A DNA stretch of 64,000 nucleotides from NCBI RefSeq assembly GCF_900188155.1, contig NZ_FZOG01000001.1, positions 1,201,104 to 1,265,103 on the forward strand, in the 5' to 3' direction. The number at the start of each line of letters is the position of its first letter. The first letter of the stretch is position 1. A model generated the notes under the pieces. It did not search any database. It had not been told where the DNA came from and saw nothing but the letters and a program-made list of their open reading frames with translations. Source of the DNA: Pseudomonas segetis. GTDB lineage: Bacteria; Pseudomonadota; Gammaproteobacteria; Pseudomonadales; Pseudomonadaceae. Below, piece by piece: positions 1 through 7,721 of this stretch. The position numbers were made by a program, and so were the translations under genes.

Positions 1-367
1 AATTTACATAGGCTACATGGCGTCGCAGTAAAGTCGATTTTACCGGGTTGATCTCATCGCCGAGGTCATCCAGCAACACCAGAACCTGACGAGCAAAGCT
101 GCGCGAACTATTGACCATCGCGCCCCACAACGTTCGCGCTTCCCACCAACGATTGTAGGCACTGCTATTGCGGAAGCTGATCAGCACCACCAGTGCAGAA
201 CCCAATAAGGTCAGTGGCATCGGCGGCAGCTTGACCCTGGTGTCGAGAAACAACATGAAGTCCACAGTGATCGCGATATCCCAAAGCAACAACCAAAATA
301 GCGACCAACCTACATAGCCAAGGGTTTTGATAATCAGGCGATATTTTTTGGCGATGGCTGCTTTCAA
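1..367 (-). CDS. Bestrophin-family channel protein, N-terminal part (cut by window edge)
   Basis: The reverse strand encodes about 122 residues that begin LKAAIAKKYR and then run through a hydrophobic segment (SLFWLLLWDIAITVDF) and the bestrophin signature FRNSSAYNRWWEAR. Bacterial bestrophins are pentameric inner-membrane ion channels of about 290-300 residues, so more than half lies beyond position 1. I chose the TTG at 367-365 because AGAGG lies 7 bases upstream. A second in-frame TTG lies at 373, and a TGA closes the frame 8 codons above that. No ATG start exists in this frame. Transcription points out of the window, and nothing links this gene to the siderophore cluster. The family call is firm; the start is less certain. 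Confidence 0.8.
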   Translation of the reverse strand, partial: MKAAIAKKYRLIIKTLGYVGWSLFWLLLWDIAITVDFMLFLDTRVKLPPMPLTLLGSALVVLISFRNSSAYNRWWEARTLWGAMVNSSRSFARQVLVLLDDLGDEINPVKSTLLRRHVAYVN

Positions 368-655
368 GCTCAAACCTCTGATCTGCGTTGAACATCAATG
401 CAATGCTCTAGCTCGGACGCTTCAAGCGATCAAAAGGTTCGGTGAACAAGTTCATCCGGATGGTTTTGCGGTTGCCTGATTCATTCACGGCTGCAGCTCG
501 GGGACAGTTGCATGAGCGAAACCCCTGTACTGGCTTGAGCACAGCTCAAAATTGATCCGCAACTGGCCATCAAGCTGCAGTCATATTTTTTTACAGTTGA
601 TAACCATTGTTGATGCTGAACGCGGACTTGCAGGTTCGATGCAGTGGGTTTGACA

Positions 656-677
656 GAGTAAAATGATCGTTTTACTC
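656..677. promoter_or_regulatory. Palindromic operator before the TetR gene
   Basis: Perfect 8-base arms GAGTAAAA and TTTTACTC flank a 6-base centre (TGATCG). The site ends 7 bases before the tetR ATG. A TTGACA-like -35 element (650-655) abuts it, so a bound dimer would block the promoter. This size and position are typical of TetR-family self-regulation. The assignment to the adjacent regulator is inference. Confidence 0.65.
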
Positions 678-684
678 TCAAGGC

Positions 685-1212
685 ATGGATACCATAACCA
701 AGCTTATTTGCACTGCGGAATCCCTTTTCGATCGGCATGGTTTCACTGCCACCGGAATGGACCGTCTCATCAACGCCGCGGGTATGTCGAGTAGAACGCT
801 CTACAAGCATGCAGGAAGCAAGCATTCACTGATCGTCCAAGTACTCAAGGCGCGGGACCAACGCTTCATGAGCCGGCTGGAGGTGGATAGCATCAATGAG
901 CTGTTCCTGAAGCTAGAAGATTGGTTGAGGCTGGAGAGTTGTCGAGGCTGCCTGTTCTTGCGCGCTCATGGCGAAACCGGAGGCGACATCGCGGAGATTG
1001 CCGAGGCTGTAGCGGCCCATAAAGACCGGCTAAGGGAAAAGATCGAGGAAATTGTCAGGTCTGAAACCGGCGGGGCGGGCGACAAGGCCTTGGTTGAACA
1101 AATCCTCATCTTATTTGAAGGTGCAACTGCTGTAGCGGCCTATCGTGGCGCAGAGGCCGTAGTGTCAGCGCGCCTTGCGGCTGTCGCACTGCTGGAAAAG
1201 GCAAGGTCATGA
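685..1212 (+). CDS. TetR/AcrR-family transcriptional regulator
   Basis: This 175-residue protein has an N-terminal helix-turn-helix typical of TetR repressors: AESLFDRHGF, then a recognition helix around residues 30-45 (MSSRTLYKHAGSK). A ligand-binding helical domain follows. A CRGCLFLRA stretch in the middle is common in one TetR subgroup. Its stop overlaps the start of the MFS gene (ATGA), so the two are co-transcribed and the regulator most likely controls that transporter. A perfect inverted repeat lies directly in front of the start. No usable ribosome-binding site precedes the ATG (AAGG is only one base away), and a weak TTGACA-17-TACTCT promoter would begin transcription at or next to the ATG, so a leaderless message is possible. 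The inducer cannot be predicted. Confidence 0.88.
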   Translation: MDTITKLICTAESLFDRHGFTATGMDRLINAAGMSSRTLYKHAGSKHSLIVQVLKARDQRFMSRLEVDSINELFLKLEDWLRLESCRGCLFLRAHGETGGDIAEIAEAVAAHKDRLREKIEEIVRSETGGAGDKALVEQILILFEGATAVAAYRGAEAVVSARLAAVALLEKARS

Positions 1213-2339
1213 GGTCGAGCTTATCCCTCGCTGCGACAGGGTTCGGGCTGATCGCCGTTTGTTATGGCCTGGCCCGTTTCGCCTTCGGTTTGTTCCTGCC
1301 CCGGATCGACGCTGATTTGTCCTTGTCTACGACATTGAGCGGATTGATAGCAGGAGGGTCTTTTTTGGGCTATTGCGGCGCTATCATCCTGTCTGCACAT
1401 CTAACCGAGCGCTTAGGTGCTCGTGCCGTTGCCATTGGCGCAGCGCTGGTCGCGGCGATTGGTATGGTTGGAATTGCAACTGCGCCTTCTTCACTTTGGC
1501 TCGCGTGTGCCGTGATGCTTGCAGGATCGAGCACAGGCTTGGCGTCACCGCCCATGGCCGCCGCAGTGGCCGCTGCGGTCCAACCCGATCGGCAGGAATC
1601 CATCAATACAGTCATTAATGCGGGTACCGGGGCCGGTGTTGTGCTTTCGGGGCCAGTAGCGTTGATGCTGGGTGGTCAATGGCGACTAGCATTCGCGGTC
1701 TTTGCCGCACTTGCGTTGTGCATGGCGATTGCCGCAGCGGTGAGCATGCCGGCCAAGACCAAAACCATCACGAATAGCGTAACGGGATTGCCTGTATTCA
1801 ATAGGGCGCTCAAGCGTCTGATTATCGCATCGCTGCTGATGGGCGCCGCCAGTACCGCCATCTGGTCATTTGGCAGCCAACTGGTCAGGCTACGCTTGGG
1901 CTGGAGCGAATCTGGTGCCGGGTGGCTGTGGATCGCAATAGGTGCTGCCGGGATTGTGGGGGCAGGGGCTGGGCGCCTGGTTACAGGCTTTGGAGTTGAC
2001 CGGGTACATCGGGCCTTCCTGGCGGCCATGGCCTGCGGCATTCTTTTTATAGGAATCGCCAATACCACCCCAGCGCTGACGGTTGCTGGCGGGGTTCTCT
2101 TCGGTGCTGCCTACATCATGCTTACTGGTGTCTACCTGGTCTGGGGCGTTTCGGCTTTACCCGAGCGTCCCGCCACGGGGCTGATGATTGGCTTTCTTTG
2201 TATTGCCATCGGGCAGACTGCAGGCGCACCGGTTTTCGGTTTGTTGATGGATAACCTCACTGCCAATTACGCGGTTGCTCTGTTTGCATGTCTTGCCTGC
2301 ACAGCAGGGCTGGCGCGCAGAGGCCAGTGTTTGGCTTAG
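1209..2339 (+). CDS. MFS transporter, YbfB/YjiJ-like
   Basis: This 376-residue protein has about 12 hydrophobic segments. It opens with GFGLIAVCYGLARFAFGLFLP, a pattern (YGxxRFxxGLxxP) seen in the YbfB/YjiJ-like branch of the major facilitator superfamily. The cytoplasmic loop after helix 2 carries LTERLGARAVAIG, the usual MFS loop-2/3 element. It would act in the inner membrane as a proton-driven exporter or importer of small molecules. The ATGA overlap with the TetR gene indicates translational coupling, and drug or metabolite efflux under that regulator is the likely setting. The substrate is unknown. It is complete and of usual length for the family. Confidence 0.85.
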   Translation: MRSSLSLAATGFGLIAVCYGLARFAFGLFLPRIDADLSLSTTLSGLIAGGSFLGYCGAIILSAHLTERLGARAVAIGAALVAAIGMVGIATAPSSLWLACAVMLAGSSTGLASPPMAAAVAAAVQPDRQESINTVINAGTGAGVVLSGPVALMLGGQWRLAFAVFAALALCMAIAAAVSMPAKTKTITNSVTGLPVFNRALKRLIIASLLMGAASTAIWSFGSQLVRLRLGWSESGAGWLWIAIGAAGIVGAGAGRLVTGFGVDRVHRAFLAAMACGILFIGIANTTPALTVAGGVLFGAAYIMLTGVYLVWGVSALPERPATGLMIGFLCIAIGQTAGAPVFGLLMDNLTANYAVALFACLACTAGLARRGQCLA

Positions 2340-2370
2340 CCGCGGTGCTAAATCGGTTAGCTGCCCTGTT

Positions 2371-2392
2371 AATCCTCATGCCTGTGAGGATT
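2371..2392. terminator. Hairpin after the MFS gene
   Basis: AATCCTCA and TGAGGATT form a perfect 8-base stem with a 6-base loop, 32 bases after the MFS stop codon. There is no following T-run, so if it ends transcription it is a weak or Rho-assisted terminator. Confidence 0.4.
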
Positions 2393-2471
2393 ATTGCTTA
2401 AATTAGCTGTAAAACATAAAAACCTCATGATCGTGCGGAATTATTGAAACCTGGGTGCTGATCAACTAAAG

Positions 2472-2494
2472 TCCACACAAGCGTGTGGATTTTT
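2472..2494 (+). terminator. Hairpin with T-run before hipB
   Basis: TCCACAC-AAGC-GTGTGGA is a perfect 7-base stem with a 4-base loop followed by TTTTT. It has the form of an intrinsic terminator on the plus strand. It lies 130 bases after the MFS gene and 47 bases before hipB. It could end read-through from the tetR-MFS operon or act as a leader attenuator or second operator for hipBA. Confidence 0.5.
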
Positions 2495-2520
2495 CCTTGT
2501 TTGCGTATATGCAAACAAGG
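2495..2520. promoter_or_regulatory. Palindromic operator of the hipBA pair
   Basis: CCTTGTTTGC and GCAAACAAGG are perfect 10-base inverted arms around a 6-base centre (GTATAT). The site ends 20 bases before the hipB ATG, where HipB-type antitoxins normally bind to repress their own operon. The half-site differs from the E. coli TATCC...GGATA operator, so the link to this HipB is inferred from position and symmetry. Confidence 0.7.
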
Positions 2521-2540
2521 CTGCGAGTAGAGGTCTTCAA

Positions 2541-2855
2541 ATGAAAATCGACATCGAATCTGCTGAGCAAGTTGGGCAACTCATACGAGCCAGCCGCAAG
2601 GCTATGCAGATACGCCAAGATGATGCGGCAGGCCTTATCGGCGTCTCGGAAAACTTCCTCGGTAAAGTTGAGCGTGGCGGTGAAACTGTCCAATGGGGCA
2701 AGCTGTTTCAAGTGATGCAGGGGCTTGGCCTGTCGATAACGATCGAGGTCCCGGAGCAATTCGCTGACGAGATCCAAAAGGTGCTCACCGACACGCAGAA
2801 GAAGGCTGCTCAATCCACAGCTACAGCCAAAATCAATAAGCCTGAGGCGGGTTGA
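2541..2855 (+). CDS. hipB: HipB-like antitoxin, XRE-family DNA-binding protein
   Basis: This 104-residue protein carries an XRE/Cro helix-turn-helix at about residues 12-65: QLIRASRKAMQIRQDDAAGLIGV, then ENFLGKVERGGETVQWGKLFQVMQGLG. Antitoxins of this type bind the operator as dimers and neutralise HipA. AGAGG sits 7 bases before the ATG, which supports the start. The stop TGA shares its A with the ATG of hipA (TGATG), the tight coupling expected of a toxin-antitoxin pair. The C-terminal tail is lysine- and alanine-rich and probably disordered. It is a clear member of the pair; whether it functions in persistence is not shown. Confidence 0.85.
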   Translation: MKIDIESAEQVGQLIRASRKAMQIRQDDAAGLIGVSENFLGKVERGGETVQWGKLFQVMQGLGLSITIEVPEQFADEIQKVLTDTQKKAAQSTATAKINKPEAG

Positions 2856-4159
2856 TGGAACGCTCACTCAATGCCTGGATCAACCAGACACTTGTCGGCA
2901 CGCTGCGCGAGAACAACGGTTTATGGGCCTTTTGCTACAGCGAACAGTGGTTGGCCGACCCGTTAGCCCATCCTTTGTGCCCACTGCTTGCTCTCCAGAA
3001 CGAAGAGCATTGCGACGGTGCAACGACTCGTCCAGTGCAGTGGTATTTCGATAATCTGTTGCCGGAGGAGGGGCAGCGGCAACTCATCGCCAAAGCCGCA
3101 CATGTTGCAATTGAGGATGCCTTCGCCTTGCTGCAGCATTTCGGCGCTGAGTCAGCAGGTTCCCTGACGCTCTTGCCTCCAGGGCAAAAGCCCGGACCTG
3201 GAAGCATGGCGGCACTGCCCGACGCTGAACTGTCGAAACGTATAACGGCGATGCCCAGAATACCCCTGGCTGAGCAGGCAGCCAAAAAGATGTCCCTGGC
3301 GGGCGCGCAACACAAGGTGGCTGTCATATATAGAGATGGCCGGATATTTGAGCCAACCGGGAGCGAGCCATCGACCCATATACTCAAGCCCGATCACCCC
3401 GATGACTCCTGGCCACACAGCGTAATCAATGAGTGGTTCGTGATGAAACTGGCTGAGCGGGTTGGGTTACCTGTACCTAGTGTGCATCGCCTGTATGTGC
3501 CGCAACCGGTGTACCTTATTACGCGTTTTGACCGGTTTGAACAAGAGCACAGATGGGCGCGCCTGCACTGTATCGACGCCTGTCAATTAACAGGGCTTTC
3601 CAGAGAGTTCAAATACAGCGCTGGAAGCATGGAGCGCATTGCAGATCTGGCTAATCAGTGTAGACCTGCAGCACTGGCCAGGCTGCGGTTGTATCAATGG
3701 CTGATCTTTAACGTGCTGGTGGGCAATGAGGATGCACACCTGAAAAATCTTAGTTTCTTGCTCTCGGCAAAGACTGTGCATTTGTCGCCGTTCTACGATT
3801 TGCTGTGCACAGCGGTGTATGGCACACGCGCTTTTGAGAAGGATCAGTGGCCTGCACGTTCAGAGTTGGCCTGGCCAATTAACGGAGCGCAGCGTCTGTT
3901 GGATATTTCAGTGTCGCTCTTAGTCAGTGCCGGCGAATCCATGGGGATCAAACCAACAACTGCGCGCGACAACATTCAAAAGCTAGTAGAGCGCCTGGGC
4001 ATAGAAGCACCGAAGCTGTTGGATGAAGTCATCCATGAGAATAAACAACTGCTTAGGAACAGACCTGAACTTGGGCCTACCTTAGCAGGCGAGATTCGGC
4101 TGCTGCGAAGTATCAATGCAATCGTCATCAACGAGATGACAGCGCAGCTTGCGCGTTAG
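2855..4159 (+). CDS. hipA: HipA-like serine/threonine kinase toxin
   Basis: This is a 434-residue, full-length HipA-fold kinase. The start is ATG at 2855, overlapping the hipB stop by one base. Visible motifs are the phosphorylatable loop MSLAGAQHK (Ser147, corresponding to the inhibitory autophosphorylation serine in E. coli HipA), THILKPDHP, the catalytic loop GNEDAHLKN (Asp293) and the metal-binding SPFYDLL. In E. coli HipA phosphorylates glutamyl-tRNA synthetase and triggers growth arrest; related kinases target other synthetases. The N-terminal HipA_N-type region (residues 1-110) is present. All catalytic residues appear intact, so the toxin is probably active. The target of this homologue cannot be read from sequence. 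Confidence 0.88.
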   Translation: MERSLNAWINQTLVGTLRENNGLWAFCYSEQWLADPLAHPLCPLLALQNEEHCDGATTRPVQWYFDNLLPEEGQRQLIAKAAHVAIEDAFALLQHFGAESAGSLTLLPPGQKPGPGSMAALPDAELSKRITAMPRIPLAEQAAKKMSLAGAQHKVAVIYRDGRIFEPTGSEPSTHILKPDHPDDSWPHSVINEWFVMKLAERVGLPVPSVHRLYVPQPVYLITRFDRFEQEHRWARLHCIDACQLTGLSREFKYSAGSMERIADLANQCRPAALARLRLYQWLIFNVLVGNEDAHLKNLSFLLSAKTVHLSPFYDLLCTAVYGTRAFEKDQWPARSELAWPINGAQRLLDISVSLLVSAGESMGIKPTTARDNIQKLVERLGIEAPKLLDEVIHENKQLLRNRPELGPTLAGEIRLLRSINAIVINEMTAQLAR

Positions 4160-4391
4160 GCTTCAACTTAAAAGCTGAAGACTGAACGACGGAGCTTGTG
4201 CATCTTGATTAGCATTGGGATGTATTTGATCAGAACGAGACACGAGGCGGAGGCGTAGCCACAAGACTGCCATTCAAACAGAATACTCAATTTAACATAA
4301 TATACATTATGCGAAGCATTGGCCTCAATCATCTGCGGCAATCCTCCCAGTAAGCGTACAGCATGAAATCCGCTAAGCTCTATGTGAAGCT

Positions 4392-4577
4392 TTATGTCAG
4401 AGCGCCTAAGGCGAAACCTAAAATTAATCCGAAGATCATTCCGGGCCAAAACCCAGCGAAATAGTGAACAAAGAAAACCGGGCGTGCGCGCTTTGGCTTG
4501 AATGGTACCTGCTGAGCATTACCAGCTTGTTCCTGACGCTTCTCGGCGCGATACCAATCTCGGTCTTGCATGGACAT
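4392..4577 (-). CDS. Small glycine-zipper membrane protein
   Basis: This 61-residue protein has a charged N-terminal half (MSMQDRDWYRAEKRQEQ) and one hydrophobic C-terminal segment containing a GxxxGxxxGxxxG repeat (GMIFGLILGFALG). Such glycine zippers promote helix-helix packing in membranes. MQDRDWYR-type beginnings are, from memory, seen in small uncharacterised proteobacterial proteins. Translation may begin at the second Met (4571). Upstream GGGG is a weak ribosome-binding site. It stands alone between hipA and the aminotransferase gene. I cannot give a function. Confidence 0.5.
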   Translation of the reverse strand: MSMQDRDWYRAEKRQEQAGNAQQVPFKPKRARPVFFVHYFAGFWPGMIFGLILGFALGALT

Positions 4578-4712
4578 CGGAAAGCCCCAAATAGAAATTA
4601 GGCTTGATAATCCAACCCTTAGGTTTTCTGCGCAATAGTCTCTTTAGGAACCGTACCGAATCGGCGATCTAGTATTTCAGCCAATCGTAGCTTTTGGATA
4701 TGACTGGGAATC

Positions 4713-4732
4713 GGCAGCTCTAATGAGCTGCC
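4713..4732. terminator. Hairpin just after the Dab aminotransferase gene
   Basis: GGCAGCTC-TAAT-GAGCTGCC is a perfect 8-base stem with a 4-base loop, 11 bases beyond the stop of the minus-strand gene. It lacks a T-run. The position suggests a transcript end or 3' stabilising structure. Confidence 0.5.
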
Positions 4733-4743
4733 GGTCATAAACA

Positions 4744-6171
4744 CTAAACCATCTGCAGTGTTTTGCTCGTGGTTGCTTTCAGTGCTTGATCCAAAGCCTG
4801 TTGGAAGCGCTCGACCAACAAATCAATTTCTTCAGCCTGAATTAGTAACGGCGGCAGGAACCGCACCACAGCACCATGACGTCCACCCAGCTCAAGTATG
4901 ATGCCCAGGCGCAGGCACTGTTGCTGTATGGCTGAGGCCAGTGCCGAGTTCGCCGGCGGTACAGCGTTACCATCGGCGGCACCGACTATTTCTGTGCCAA
5001 CCATCAGGCCACGGCCACGCACATCACCAATGCATGGATAGTCAGCCTGCAATTGCCGCAGTTGGTTCATCAAGCGTTCGCCCATAGTGGCTGCATGAAC
5101 TGGCAAATTCTCGCTAATAATGTGGCGCAAGGTTGCTGTGCCAGCAGCCATTGCCATTTGATTACCACGGAATGTGCCTGCATGGGCACCTGGTTTCCAG
5201 CTATCCAGCTCTTCCCGGTAAACCAGTACGGATAACGGCAAGCCCCCACCAATTGCCTTGGACAGCACCAGAATATCGGGTTCGATATTGGCTTGCTCGA
5301 AAGCAAATAGGCTGCCGGTTCGACCCAGGCCCGTCTGCACTTCGTCAATGATCAGTGTGACTCCGTACTTGCGGGTCAGATGACGTAAGCCCTGGAGCCA
5401 ACGCACTGGCGCCGGAATCACTCCACCCTCCCCTTGGACTACTTCGACGACCACCGCTGCCGGAGGTAATACGCCGGATTCCGGGTCGCTCAACAACTGC
5501 TCTATATAGTGCAAACCTGCGTCTATTCCAGCCTCGCCACCCAGGCCAAAGGGGCAGCGATAATCGTAGGGATAAGGCAAGAACTGCACCTCCGCCATCG
5601 CTGCGCCCAAGGCCAGTTTCGGCCCCAAATTGCCCATCAAGCTCAATGCGCCATGGGTCATGCCATGGTAGCCACCGGAGAAGGACAATATCGGGTTGCG
5701 CCCGGTTGCGGTGCGAGCCAATTTGAGCGCCGCCTCTATGCCATCGGCTCCGGTCGGGCCACAGAACTGAATGCGGGCGTGCTGGGCAAAGCTGGCGGGC
5801 AAGGCAGCGAATAGAGTTTCTACAAAGCTATCTTTGACTGGCGTAGTCAGGTCCAGAGTATGCAAAGGCAAACCAGAGTCCAGCGTCTGGCGCATGGCTG
5901 CGATAGCCTGCGGATGATTGTGTCCGAGCGCCAGAGTTCCGGCACCGGCCAGGCAATCCATAAACAGCTGTCCTTGAGTGTCTTGTACATAAAGCCCGTG
6001 AGCTTCCTTTAGCGCAAGAGGAATACGTCGCGGGTATGAACGTGCATTGGATTCGCGGGCAGTCTGACGCTGCAAATAAGCATTGCTGTTGAGGTCACGC
6101 AGGCCTTGTTGACGAAAGTGTTCAAGGTTAAATGTAGTGCTGGACGGGGGCAGGTTCTGGATAGATTCCAC
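4744..6171 (-). CDS. dat: Diaminobutyrate-2-oxoglutarate aminotransferase (PvdH/EctB-like)
   Basis: This 475-residue class-III PLP aminotransferase converts aspartate semialdehyde to 2,4-diaminobutyrate (Dab) with glutamate as amino donor. Visible signatures are CGPTGADGIEAALKLAR, FSGGYHGMTHGAL (cofactor site), IIDEVQTGLGRTG and the PLP-lysine segment LSKAIGGGLPL. The frame is open further upstream to 6516, but that part overlaps the thioesterase gene. I placed the start at GTG 6171 because AAGGGA lies 9 bases before it and the N-terminus then matches family length. It is the second gene of a minus-strand operon led by the thioesterase and a Fur-like box. Two synthetase modules in the cluster have Dab-type pockets, so its role is to supply that building block. 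Confidence 0.9.
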   Translation of the reverse strand: MESIQNLPPSSTTFNLEHFRQQGLRDLNSNAYLQRQTARESNARSYPRRIPLALKEAHGLYVQDTQGQLFMDCLAGAGTLALGHNHPQAIAAMRQTLDSGLPLHTLDLTTPVKDSFVETLFAALPASFAQHARIQFCGPTGADGIEAALKLARTATGRNPILSFSGGYHGMTHGALSLMGNLGPKLALGAAMAEVQFLPYPYDYRCPFGLGGEAGIDAGLHYIEQLLSDPESGVLPPAAVVVEVVQGEGGVIPAPVRWLQGLRHLTRKYGVTLIIDEVQTGLGRTGSLFAFEQANIEPDILVLSKAIGGGLPLSVLVYREELDSWKPGAHAGTFRGNQMAMAAGTATLRHIISENLPVHAATMGERLMNQLRQLQADYPCIGDVRGRGLMVGTEIVGAADGNAVPPANSALASAIQQQCLRLGIILELGGRHGAVVRFLPPLLIQAEEIDLLVERFQQALDQALKATTSKTLQMV

Positions 6172-6224
6172 GATAAGTTTCCCTTGGGGAGTGGCAATTT
6201 GTCTGGGTAAAGCGGCGCCTTGCC

Positions 6225-7001
6225 TCACATAGCGGCATACCCGGATCGGCGTTGTGGGCCGAGTTGGTGTTGAATCAGGCTCAGCAGCTCGGCTTGACGC
6301 TCGAATAGATAGAAGTGCCCGCCCGCGAAGAGTTGGGTCTGACAGCCTGCCTGGGTTTCGATGGCCCAGGCATCGAGCAATGCCAAAGGCACGTTGGCAT
6401 CGTCGCGACCGGCCAGTACGCTGATTGGACAGGTCAAAGGCTGGTCGGGGCGATAACTGTAATTCTCGCAAAGGGCGAAATCGGCGCGAATGATCGGCAG
6501 GAATAACGCCAACCATTCCGGGTTGTCACACAGTTCTTGAGGCAGGCCATTCATGCTGCGGATATGCTCAAGAAAGGCTGCATCCGGCAGATCGGACAGG
6601 CGCTCACGCCAGCCATGAACCGAGGGTGCCGTGCGCGCGGAAACCAGCAAAGCATTAGGCACTAAGCCGCGCTTTTGCAAGGCTCGCGCGGTTTCGAAGG
6701 CCAATAGAGCCCCCATGCTGTGGCCGAAGAAGGCAAAGTGCTCTGGCCCCTGCTCTGCATGCGCTATTGCCTGAGCCAGCGTGCCGACCAACGCATCAAG
6801 CGAAGTGGCTTGAGGTTCGCCGAAGCGCTCGCCGCGCCCAGGCAGTTTGATCAGTGCCAGCTCTATTTCCGCTGGCAATTGAGCACGCCAATGCTGATAC
6901 ACAGTGTGCCCAGCCCCTGCATAGGGAAAGCAATATAGGCGTTGCGTGGGCGGAACTGTGCCACGCAGCAGTGAAAACCAAGGATTGGGGGAAGCAGGCA
7001 T
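6225..7001 (-). CDS. Type II (editing) thioesterase of NRPS pathways
   Basis: This 258-residue alpha/beta hydrolase of the GrsT/SrfD family has the usual length. It has CFPYAGAG near the N-terminus (oxyanion region), the nucleophile elbow FFGHSMGALLAFE, an acid residue in LAGRDD and the catalytic His in GGHFYLF. Such free-standing enzymes remove wrong acyl groups from the phosphopantetheine arms of NRPS carrier domains. AAGGA 5 bases before the ATG supports the start. It is the first gene of an operon with the Dab aminotransferase, 53 bases apart, and a 23-base Fur-like palindrome sits about 70 bases upstream. Iron-repressed expression is therefore expected. Confidence 0.92.
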   Translation of the reverse strand: MPASPNPWFSLLRGTVPPTQRLYCFPYAGAGHTVYQHWRAQLPAEIELALIKLPGRGERFGEPQATSLDALVGTLAQAIAHAEQGPEHFAFFGHSMGALLAFETARALQKRGLVPNALLVSARTAPSVHGWRERLSDLPDAAFLEHIRSMNGLPQELCDNPEWLALFLPIIRADFALCENYSYRPDQPLTCPISVLAGRDDANVPLALLDAWAIETQAGCQTQLFAGGHFYLFERQAELLSLIQHQLGPQRRSGYAAM

Positions 7002-7071
7002 TTGCGTCCTTAATTTGGCAGGCAGTAGATGGTTCGCCCGAGCGTGAGCCTAATCTAAACATAATCTAATG

Positions 7072-7094
7072 CGAATGATAATACCTATCATTCG
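7072..7094. promoter_or_regulatory. Fur box of the thioesterase-aminotransferase operon
   Basis: CGAATGATA-ATACC-TATCATTCG is a perfect 9-base inverted repeat with a 5-base spacer. It contains the AATGATAAT core of Fur sites and lies 71-93 bases before the thioesterase start in a very AT-rich region. It is the clearest Fur-type site in the window. Confidence 0.75.
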
Positions 7095-7146
7095 TTTTAA
7101 ATAATAATTTAACAAATCCCCCACCTCTGCAGCCGAATCATCTAGA

Positions 7147-7431
7147 TCAAGGGTTAATAGAACGCTTGGTATGCATCATCAGGAGCGCCACAGCGCCATT
7201 AACCTGCGCTTCCACGATGGCTGGATTGACGATGCTGCCCGGGTCAATTGCCTGCCAAATGTCGTGAACTTTGACCTGACCATTTTCTATCGACACTTCG
7301 GCAACCACTGCCGTTTCGGTACCGAACGGTGAAGCCATAGCTACGCCCCGCGCGCGACGTGAGCCATCTTCGGCGGTGAAAGGTCCGCGCTTCCAATCAC
7401 CAGAGAGGTCAGCTACTGTGCGGCAAGCCTG
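7147..7431 (-). pseudogene. Remnant of a molybdopterin-binding oxidoreductase (IorB/xanthine dehydrogenase type)
   Basis: The reverse strand encodes about 94 residues between stop codons. The middle (GVAMASPFGTETAVVAEVS, then VKVHDIWQAIDPGSIVNP and IVEAQVNGAVAL) resembles the C-terminal region of the large molybdenum-cofactor subunit of isoquinoline 1-oxidoreductase / aldehyde oxidase-type enzymes, which are normally over 700 residues. Family resemblance ends abruptly after GAVAL, where the frame runs into LMMHTKRSINP and a stop. The upstream side is closed by a stop at 7432. It is therefore a broken internal fragment, probably left by the insertion or rearrangement that placed the siderophore cluster here. 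It has no start signal. Confidence 0.6.
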
Positions 7432-7680
7432 CTACAGGCGAGTGCGCAACCCACGCCGACAGACTCGGTATGGCTGTGAACAGATAGAATGATTGGGTTA
7501 ACAGCTGATGTGGCAACTGTCATAACAGCGCGCATCGTTTCTGGCGCTGAGGCGGGAGTGGTTCAAGTGGAAAATGTGTGCAAGGCAGTGCTCTAAAACA
7601 CAGAGATGACGACTCAACGAGGCAAGTCTGATTGAGCTTGAAAGCTGCTGGCTAAATCCTGAAGAATTCAGACAGCGGTG
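7432..7680. other. Gene-free spacer between the oxidoreductase remnant and the receptor gene
   Basis: I see no credible open frame, repeat or RNA structure in these 249 bases. They may be further decayed sequence continuous with the adjacent remnant. Confidence 0.4.
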
Positions 7681-7720
7681 AAACCGGACGCGGAGAATTG
7701 GCTTCCCCGCGTCCAGCGGT
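7681..7720 (-). terminator. Hairpin at the 3' end of the TonB-receptor gene
   Basis: GGACGCGG (7686-7693) pairs with CCGCGTCC (7707-7714), and flanking AAACC/GGTTT bases extend the stem. It begins 2 bases beyond the receptor stop codon, as expected of a transcription end on the minus strand. The T-run is short. Confidence 0.55.
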
Positions 7721-7721
7721 T

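Noticed and set aside
481..825. 114-codon minus-strand frame near the tetR promoter
   Set aside because: It overlaps the tetR start antisense, shows no recognisable domain, and lacks a ribosome-binding site.
4296..4311. CATAAT-ATAC-ATTATG inverted repeat after hipA
   Set aside because: Six-base AT-rich arms are expected by chance, and no gene start lies nearby.
4168..4449. 93-codon minus-strand frame after hipA
   Set aside because: Composition and motifs look random, and it overlaps the better-supported small membrane protein gene in another frame.
6172..6516. Upstream extension of the Dab aminotransferase frame
   Set aside because: It overlaps the thioesterase gene, has no family similarity, and a well-placed ribosome-binding site supports GTG 6171.
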